Origin: Clostridiales bacterium
Lineage (GTDB): Bacteria > Bacillota > Clostridia > Oscillospirales > Oscillospiraceae
Direction of reading: 5' to 3'
Length of the DNA: 18,604 bases
NCBI GenBank assembly: GCA_004555705.1
Contig: SFHI01000046.1
Span: 1-18,604, forward strand
The notes under the pieces are model-generated. The model had not been told where the DNA came from and ran no database searches. It saw only the letters and a list, made by a program, of their open reading frames with translations. Of the stretch, positions 13,421-18,604 are shown piece by piece; the first letter of the stretch is position 1; each line of letters starts with the position of its first letter. The translations under genes and the position numbers were made by a program.

Positions 13421-16150
13421 TTATGGCAAAGTATCGGTGTTAATGCAAATAACAGGGCGTACGCCAGCACGATTCCAGGCGATGAGGAATTCCTCTCCTA
13501 CACCCTCGTAGAAGGAAGAAGGAGAGTCATCTACGATACATACGGCGCATAGCGTTCCCAACGGTATATTTGTATTGGTAACACCATGTTGTTTGTGGTA
13601 ACCAACTATGTCGCGAAGCCACCATTCACCAGAACCGGACACGGGATAAGATGTAATATACTTTTCATAATCAAAGTATTGCTGAACTGTCAGTAGAGAA
13701 ACTCTCTCACCATTAACATTTGCAAATATATTGCCATATCTTTGCAAATCCTTTTCATAAAAGGAAGTATTCAAATACTGGTACATATCGCTGCTTTTCC
13801 AGGCAATATCTCCCTGCTGCGGCTCGTAATCTTCCTTAAAAGTCACAATATCCACGACATCCTTGGCCAGGAGCGTAATATCCTGCTCGTTCCAGTCAAG
13901 GACGATCCATTCCATGGATGCAAATGTCAGGATATCTCCCGGATTGGCAGAGTGCACTGCTGTAGAAAACATTTCCAGTTCATTGCGCAGCTCATTCTGA
14001 GCTCTTTCCTCTTCAATCAGGGCAATTTCTCTTTCACATTGAGCAATAAGCGAATCTGAATCTCTGTAACTGTCCAATGCGGTAAACGCGTTTTTGGCTT
14101 CGTCATATTTTCCGGCATCCATCAGACCGACGGCTTCTTGATAGGCAATCTCTTTGAGCGCTTCATTGCAGGCAGCTATTCGCTCATTACTGTCCTTGTA
14201 GCCATATATAGCCTCAAAGCACACAATAGCCTCTTCATACTTTTCACTCTCCATCAAGGCAACTGCCGTTTGATATTGCATTGCCGGAATTACGACTTTG
14301 ATCACCACAAGCAAAGCAATAATCACAATTGCCACTGCGGCTGCGGCAATGATAGTAATGGTCTTATTCTTTTTCTGCTGCGCCTTTTTCTTCTGCTCCG
14401 CAAGCAGGCGCTGGCGTTCGGCTTCCGCGTCCAGCTTGGCCTGCTCCTCATCCGCACGCTTGCGGCAGAGCGCAGCATACTGCTTGCTGTCGTCAGAATC
14501 AGCAAGCCCGTTCAGGCGTTCCCCGATATCACGCAGCTGCTCAACATCGGAGGATGTTTTTGCGATGGCAACCCACTTCTGATAGTCCGCTTCCCGGCGG
14601 GCACAGCCATCGTTGTACAGCCCCTCTGCTGCCTCATCTGCCTGCCGGAGAAAGGCTTCGTACTTTCTCTGCACATTCTTCTTTGCAGCGGCCTCCGATG
14701 CTTCCGCTTGCTTCACCCGGTCAGACAGGGCAGCAAACAACGCCTTTTTCTCACGGGTCAGATTCTCTGCCACGGCACCCACAGCGAACTTTTCCGCCCG
14801 GGACAACTGCTTGTGATTGGCCCAGTAAATTTCTTCGTTTTTGTACTGCTGGCGGCGTTCTGCCACATCGGAATGATAGGACAAGTCATAAGCATACAGA
14901 TTCCGAATTTTGCTCTGCTCCACATAGCCGGGCAGGGAGTACTCCTGCACCGCCCCATCCACATGGGCATTGTTCGGCTCCAGGCTCAGCTTCTGCCCTC
15001 GGACATTCTGGGAAGCGTCCTTTCGTTTTCTGGCAAAAGCGTCAATGGTGCGGCATTTTTCCATAGCCAACGTCTTGCCCAAATAGGCCTGGGCGTTCTT
15101 GGAATCGTTGTTCAGCACATCCTCGAAGAAGCTGTCCGCCTTGGCCCAGTCCCCATCCTCCAGGGCCATATTGCCCCGGTCTAAGAGGGACGCGATCTTG
15201 TTGTCGCCGCTGCCGCCTACCACAACACGCTCCTGCACCACGGTCACCGGTGCTGCCTTGGGCAAAATCTTCTCAATACCCCGGAGAAGATCCTGCATAG
15301 CGCCTACCTTGCCCATATCCTGCGCCTGGAGCCTGGCAAACTCCTTGGGCATATCGTAAGCGTCGATGCCCTTGTAGCAGGGAATCAGGTGCTTGCTCTT
15401 GTCGGAAGCCATCAGTTTTAAGTAACGGCTCCACTCGTTCTTGACCCAGACGGCATTGAAATACTCATAGTCCGTGCCAAAGGCCAGCATGATCTTCGCG
15501 CTGTTCAGGGCGGCGAAGATGTAGGGCTCGTACTCCTGCCCCAGCTTATCTTCCAATGTAATCCGGGAGAAGAACACCCGGTAGCCCTTGGCGGTCAGGG
15601 CATCATACACATCCTGAGCAATGACGCTGTCGATGGTGCGTTCCCCGTTTTCGTCGGTTTCCTTGTAGCAGATGAAAATGTCGTAGGGCTGCTCCCTGCC
15701 GGAGACATCGATGATGCCCTTGCGAATCTCCTCGATCTGCTTGGCCTCCTCCCGGTAGACCTTCCGGGCCAGGGAATCCGCATTCTCACAGGCCTGCTCA
15801 AAATCGCTGTCGTCCAGAATGCTGTCGAAGCTGCTGCGGTGGCAGGTGGGGATTTTCTTCCCGGTGGCGGGGTCGTCCACATACTCGATGCCGTACTTGC
15901 ACAGCACCAGGCCCCAGTAGGCCTCCGCCTCCTCGGGGAAGTCGGCAACGATGGCCTCATAGACCCCCGCCGCCTTGTCAAACTCGCACCCCGCGCGCAG
16001 CCGGTTTGCCCGGGCGAACAGGGTCAACTTCTTTTCGCTGTCCGCACTGGGCACCGTCTGCCGGCTGCCGCAGTATTCACATTCCGCCACGGACTCCCCG
16101 GGGATGAGATTCAGGTCGCCGCCGCACATTTTACATTTGATAACTGCCAT
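13421..16150 (-). CDS. Zinc-ribbon/TIR-domain membrane protein with outer DUF6273-like domain
   Basis: A 909-residue protein closely related to the 901-aa one over residues 1-625. The zinc ribbon has C6, C9, C24 and C27. The TIR domain (155-290) has PYDIFICYKETD and E239 in VWVKNEW. A TPR-like unit covers 320-362, a charged helical region follows, and a single membrane span lies at 597-622 after a basic run. Outside are two or three TPR-like helical pairs (625-710). A C-terminal domain (about 735-905) has features of DUF6273: MEWIVLDW, a WWLRD segment and a final GVRPVICI. The part encoding residues beyond the span is more AT-rich than the rest. It starts one base after the stop of the RHH gene, so translation is coupled. 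A sensor-effector role is inferred. Confidence 0.88.
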   Translation of the reverse strand: MAVIKCKMCGGDLNLIPGESVAECEYCGSRQTVPSADSEKKLTLFARANRLRAGCEFDKAAGVYEAIVADFPEEAEAYWGLVLCKYGIEYVDDPATGKKIPTCHRSSFDSILDDSDFEQACENADSLARKVYREEAKQIEEIRKGIIDVSGREQPYDIFICYKETDENGERTIDSVIAQDVYDALTAKGYRVFFSRITLEDKLGQEYEPYIFAALNSAKIMLAFGTDYEYFNAVWVKNEWSRYLKLMASDKSKHLIPCYKGIDAYDMPKEFARLQAQDMGKVGAMQDLLRGIEKILPKAAPVTVVQERVVVGGSGDNKIASLLDRGNMALEDGDWAKADSFFEDVLNNDSKNAQAYLGKTLAMEKCRTIDAFARKRKDASQNVRGQKLSLEPNNAHVDGAVQEYSLPGYVEQSKIRNLYAYDLSYHSDVAERRQQYKNEEIYWANHKQLSRAEKFAVGAVAENLTREKKALFAALSDRVKQAEASEAAAKKNVQRKYEAFLRQADEAAEGLYNDGCARREADYQKWVAIAKTSSDVEQLRDIGERLNGLADSDDSKQYAALCRKRADEEQAKLDAEAERQRLLAEQKKKAQQKKNKTITIIAAAAVAIVIIALLVVIKVVIPAMQYQTAVALMESEKYEEAIVCFEAIYGYKDSNERIAACNEALKEIAYQEAVGLMDAGKYDEAKNAFTALDSYRDSDSLIAQCEREIALIEEERAQNELRNELEMFSTAVHSANPGDILTFASMEWIVLDWNEQDITLLAKDVVDIVTFKEDYEPQQGDIAWKSSDMYQYLNTSFYEKDLQRYGNIFANVNGERVSLLTVQQYFDYEKYITSYPVSGSGEWWLRDIVGYHKQHGVTNTNIPLGTLCAVCIVDDSPSSFYEGVGEEFLIAWNRAGVRPVICINTDTLP

Positions 16151-16151
16151 C

Positions 16152-16358
16152 TTACGTTTCCTCTCTCTCTTTCATGACGATTTCCATATGGTTCAGCGCA
16201 AACTCCAGGCTCATGGTCAGAATCTCGTTGCGGTTGCGGCCTGTGACAGCCGCCACCGCGTCAATGTCCTTCAGCAGCTCCTTGGCCAGACGCATGGAGA
16301 CGATGGTGGTTTCGCCGCTGTATTTCTTCGGCGTAATGCGCAGTGTAGGTTCCGACAT
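16152..16358 (-). CDS. Small ribbon-helix-helix (Arc/CopG-type) regulator
   Basis: A 68-residue protein with a predicted beta strand TTIVSMRL (about 17-24), helix A (about 24-37), a GRN turn and helix B (about 41-58), the plan of Arc/MetJ/CopG DNA-binding dimers. The start at 16358 has AGGAGG 7 bases upstream (16366-16371). It is the first gene of the TIR/SPFH unit, and its TAA is separated by one base from the ATG of the 909-aa TIR gene. No toxin partner of the usual small type is present, so it more likely controls the promoter at 16382-16410 than acts as an antitoxin. Both options remain open. Confidence 0.85.
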   Translation of the reverse strand: MSEPTLRITPKKYSGETTIVSMRLAKELLKDIDAVAAVTGRNRNEILTMSLEFALNHMEIVMKEREET

Positions 16359-16381
16359 AATGCCACCTCCTGATAGAATTT

Positions 16382-16433
16382 ATTGTAATACACTTGTATT
16401 CCTTTTGCAAGCCCAAAGGGACATTTTGGGACA
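16382..16433 (-). promoter_or_regulatory. Promoter and candidate operators of the RHH-TIR-SPFH unit
   Basis: On the minus strand the -35 box TTGCAA (16410-16405) and the -10 box TACAAT (16387-16382) are 17 bases apart, close to the sigma-A consensus. A 14-bp element AATACA-AG-TGTATT (16400-16387) lies between them and touches the -10 box. Two direct copies TGTCCC-AAAA-TGTCCC lie at 16433-16418, just upstream of the -35. Both are placed where RHH repressors often bind. The first codon of the RHH gene lies 23 bases downstream of the -10. Confidence 0.65.
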
Positions 16434-16543
16434 CTTTCCGGAAGCGGAAAAAAGGCTTCCCGGGTCAACGCAGAGGCTTAAAAATGACGCCCGGCCGGAA
16501 ACACCGGTTGACCGCTGCCGGCGGGGCTGCCTTAACTTCGGCG

Positions 16544-16572
16544 TTGAAAAACGGGGCGGGATGTGGTAGGAT
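16544..16572 (+). promoter_or_regulatory. Probable promoter of the GH13 gene
   Basis: TTGAAA (16544-16549) and TAGGAT (16567-16572) are separated by exactly 17 bases and face the GH13 gene, whose ATG is at 16634. The leader contains a small hairpin GCCGGG-TTT-CCCGGC (16600-16614) immediately before the AAAAGGAG ribosome site. Confidence 0.5.
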
Positions 16573-16633
16573 GCTGGTAAACCCCAGCGGTTTTATTTTG
16601 CCGGGTTTCCCGGCTGGAAAAGGAGTTTTTCTT

Positions 16634-18196
16634 ATGGCGGCAGACTGGCTCAAGGACGCGATATTCTATGAAATCTATCCCCAATCCTTCTACGACACCA
16701 ACGGCGACGGCATCGGCGACATTCCCGGCATCACGGCGAAGCTGGACTACATCAAAAGCCTGGGGTGCAACGCCCTGTGGATCAATCCCTGGTACGACTC
16801 CCCCTTCAAGGACGCGGGCTACGATGTCCGGGATTACAAGGCCATCGCCCCCCGGTACGGCACCCTGGAGGACGCCAGGGAGCTGTTCCGGAGGGCCCAT
16901 GAAAAGGGCATCCACGTCCTTCTGGACCTGGTGGCGGGCCACACCAGCGAGGAGCACCGGTGGTTTTTGGAAAGCGGCCGGGAGGAGCGGAACGAATTCT
17001 CCGACCGGTACATCTGGACCGACAGCGCCTTTTCTCCCGCGGACGGGCTGCGCTTCGTGGGCGGGGAAAAGCCCCGGGACGCCACCTACGTCATCAATTT
17101 CTTCATGTGCCAGCCGGCCCTGAACTACGGCTTCCGGCAGGTCACCCAGCCCTGGCAGCAGAACGTCAACGACCCCGGCCCCCTGGCCACCCGGGAGGCC
17201 ATGAAGGATGTCATGCGGTTCTGGCTGGATTTGGGCTGCGACGGCTTCCGGGTGGACATGGCCGACAGCCTGGTGAAAAAAGACACCCCCGACAAGGATT
17301 CCACCCAGGAGGTCTGGCGGGATTTGAACGGCATGGTGCATTCCCAGTACCCCCAGGCCGCCATGGTCTCCGAGTGGAACCAGCCCACCATGTCCCTGAA
17401 TTGCGGCTTTGACATGGACTTCTACCTGGACTGGTTCGGCAACGGCTACAGCTCGCTTCTGCGCCACTACCGGATGGATAAGCAGGCGAACATCCTCTCC
17501 GACGACAGCTATTTCAAGGCGGATTCGAAGCAGGATGTGTCCGCGTTTTTGCAGGACTACCTGCCCAAGTACCTGGCCTCCCGGGACAAGGGCCTATGGT
17601 GCTTCATCACCTGCAACCACGACACCAAGCGCCTGACCTATAACCTGACCGACCGGGAGCGGCGGCTGGCCTGCTGCTTCCTGCTGACCATGCCCGGTGC
17701 GCCCTACATCTACTACGGCGACGAGATCGGCCTGCGCTATCAGATCATCCCCACCAAAGAGGGCGGCTACCACCGCACCGGCTCCCGGACCCCCATGCAG
17801 TGGAGCGAAGGCAGGAACCTGGGCTTCTCCGAAGGAAAGCCGGAGGACCTGTACCTGCCGGTGGACCCGGCGGAGGACGCCCCCACCGTGGCGGCCCAGG
17901 AAAATGACCCGGACTCCATGCTGAATCACATCCGCTCCCTGACGGCCCTCCGCCACAGCCGGGAGGAGCTGCAAAGCCTCAGCCCCTTCACGGTGTACAG
18001 CGCCGAGGAGGGCAGCCGCCTGTTCGCCTACAAGCGGGGGAGCCTGCTGCTGGCGGTGAACCCCGGCCGCTCCGGCGCGGAGCTGAAGCTGGACTGCGCC
18101 TACAGGGCAGTTTACACCCTGGGCTGCGCGGAAGTGAACGCAGACACCCTGAAGCTGGCCCCCCAGTCCTTCGCCGTCCTGGAGCCGCTGGAATAA
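16634..18196 (+). CDS. GH13 alpha-amylase/alpha-glucosidase family enzyme
   Basis: A 520-residue cytoplasmic glycoside hydrolase of family 13, expected to act on alpha-glucosidic bonds in oligosaccharides. The N-terminus has the typical FYEIYPQSFYD and NGDGIGD segments. The conserved motifs are LLDLVAGHT (D98, H103), DGFRVDMAD (nucleophile D208), MVSEWNQ (acid/base E247) and TCNHDTKR (H329, D330). A short beta-sandwich C-terminal domain follows from about 440. No signal peptide is seen. An upstream in-frame ATG at 16394 would start inside the divergent promoter, so 16634 is chosen, with GGAG 8 bases before it. It has no sugar-transport or regulatory neighbours in the window. Specificity, such as oligo-1,6-glucosidase versus maltase, is not resolved. 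Confidence 0.93.
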   Translation: MAADWLKDAIFYEIYPQSFYDTNGDGIGDIPGITAKLDYIKSLGCNALWINPWYDSPFKDAGYDVRDYKAIAPRYGTLEDARELFRRAHEKGIHVLLDLVAGHTSEEHRWFLESGREERNEFSDRYIWTDSAFSPADGLRFVGGEKPRDATYVINFFMCQPALNYGFRQVTQPWQQNVNDPGPLATREAMKDVMRFWLDLGCDGFRVDMADSLVKKDTPDKDSTQEVWRDLNGMVHSQYPQAAMVSEWNQPTMSLNCGFDMDFYLDWFGNGYSSLLRHYRMDKQANILSDDSYFKADSKQDVSAFLQDYLPKYLASRDKGLWCFITCNHDTKRLTYNLTDRERRLACCFLLTMPGAPYIYYGDEIGLRYQIIPTKEGGYHRTGSRTPMQWSEGRNLGFSEGKPEDLYLPVDPAEDAPTVAAQENDPDSMLNHIRSLTALRHSREELQSLSPFTVYSAEEGSRLFAYKRGSLLLAVNPGRSGAELKLDCAYRAVYTLGCAEVNADTLKLAPQSFAVLEPLE

Positions 18197-18201
18197 CCCC
18201 C

Positions 18202-18228
18202 GCCCCCCGCGGTTTCGCGGGGGGCTTT
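18202..18228 (+). terminator. Intrinsic terminator after the GH13 gene
   Basis: A perfect 10-bp GC-rich stem GCCCCCCGCG/CGCGGGGGGC (18202-18211 and 18216-18225) with a four-base loop is followed by TTT. It starts 5 bases after the stop codon. The T run is short, but the stem is very stable. Confidence 0.8.
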
Positions 18229-18290
18229 CCGTATGGGAGGGGAGGCGCGGTGGACCACGGAAAAAAGACAGCCGGGTCTGTCCGACAGCC

Positions 18291-18474
18291 TGACAAATTG
18301 TTGTTTGAATTTTTCAAACACTTCACGTTGCTACCGTAGGGGCGGCTATTAGCCGCCCGAAAACGTTCAAGTTTCTGAGCGTTTCCGATAAAACGCAGCA
18401 CTTTCGTTGACGGAACCTGGCGGGCGGCTAATAGCCGCCCCTACGGTGACATCTCGTCAAACACAAATTTGTCA
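18291..18474. repeat. MITE-like element with the shared terminal repeats but a different interior
   Basis: A 184-bp element. The ends TGACAAATTGTTGTTTG (18291-18307) and CAAACACAAATTTGTCA (18458-18474) are recognisably the same terminal inverted repeat as in the elements at 3325, 4493 and 5879. The interior is unrelated. It has perfect 27-bp inverted arms at 18333-18359 and 18421-18447, each containing the sub-palindrome GGGCGGCTATTAGCCGCCC or its near equivalent. No protein is encoded. Confidence 0.85.
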
Positions 18475-18571
18475 GTGTGCTTACGAAAGCCGATAACCTA
18501 AACGCCAGGGCACCTCTAAAAACTACCCTTTTGGTTTTTGGACGGATCTTTTGCCGGAGCATGCGTTTTGA

Positions 18572-18604
18572 AAAGTCCGCAATACACAAAGTATTCCGGA
18601 CTTT
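18572..18604. repeat. Partial inverted repeat at the window edge
   Basis: AAAGTCCGCAATAC (18572-18585) and GTATTCCGGACTTT (18591-18604) form an inverted pair with one mismatch and a five-base loop. The preceding AGGGCACCTCTAAAAAC (from about 18508) has the look of an element end, but the window stops before this can be judged. Apart from the element at 18291-18474, nothing else is seen between 18229 and 18604. Confidence 0.45.

Noticed and set aside
16152..16358. RHH protein plus partner as a classical toxin-antitoxin pair
   Set aside because: The coupled gene is a 909-aa membrane TIR protein, not a small toxin. A TIR-as-toxin reading is possible but has no direct support, so it is treated under the cluster finding.
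16437..16464. Hairpin CCGGAAGC/GCTTCCCGG as a terminator
   Set aside because: The stem has a bulge and no T run follows. It lies between two divergent promoters, where no transcript needs to end.
16394..16633. 80-codon N-terminal extension of the GH13 protein
   Set aside because: It would begin inside the divergent promoter. The extension is not part of the GH13 fold, while the ATG at 16634 has GGAG at the right distance.

Overview
The window looks like chromosomal DNA of a Gram-positive gut Clostridia bacterium, probably Oscillospirales. The evidence is the high-GC coding style, strong AGGAGG-type ribosome sites, a RemB-type regulator, zinc-ribbon SPFH and TIR proteins, and dense intergenic palindromic repeats. 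All major genes are intact. I see no tRNA, rRNA, CRISPR array or transposase gene.

Left part (about 1-6140): an envelope-maintenance neighbourhood. On the minus strand lie an OmpR/PhoB-family response regulator (4302-3616), its membrane histidine kinase (3212-1782) and a membrane-anchored HtrA-type serine protease with a PDZ domain (1451-222). Divergent from them on the plus strand are uppP (undecaprenyl-diphosphate phosphatase, 4755-5579) and remB (5581-5826), closed by a terminator that should work on both strands. The regulator promoter has a -10 box preceded by four TTCACA-like hexamers spaced 10-12 bp apart, resembling PhoP boxes. Every intergenic gap here is filled by a nested, MITE-like palindromic repeat.

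Middle part (about 6145-16410): the most interesting segment, a minus-strand cluster of six genes. In transcription order these are a 68-aa ribbon-helix-helix (RHH) regulator, a 909-aa zinc-ribbon/TIR/transmembrane/TPR protein with a C-terminal DUF6273-like domain, a 640-aa SPFH (band-7) protein with zinc fingers at both ends, a 473-aa zinc-ribbon/TIR protein with about five C-terminal membrane segments, a 901-aa zinc-ribbon/TIR/transmembrane/TPR protein with a different outer domain, and a 230-aa four-span membrane protein. The three TIR proteins share almost the same first 290 residues, including the WxxxE glutamate expected for a TIR NADase, but carry different C-terminal modules. This suggests a membrane-scaffolded TIR signalling or defence system in which one cytoplasmic effector is joined to different membrane or outer sensors. 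The function is inferred, not shown.

Right part (16634-18196): a plus-strand cytoplasmic GH13 alpha-glucosidase/alpha-amylase-family enzyme with its own promoter and terminator, divergent from the TIR cluster. It is followed by another repeat (18291-18474) that shares the terminal inverted repeat of the left-hand elements but has an unrelated interior. The right edge holds a partial hairpin element.
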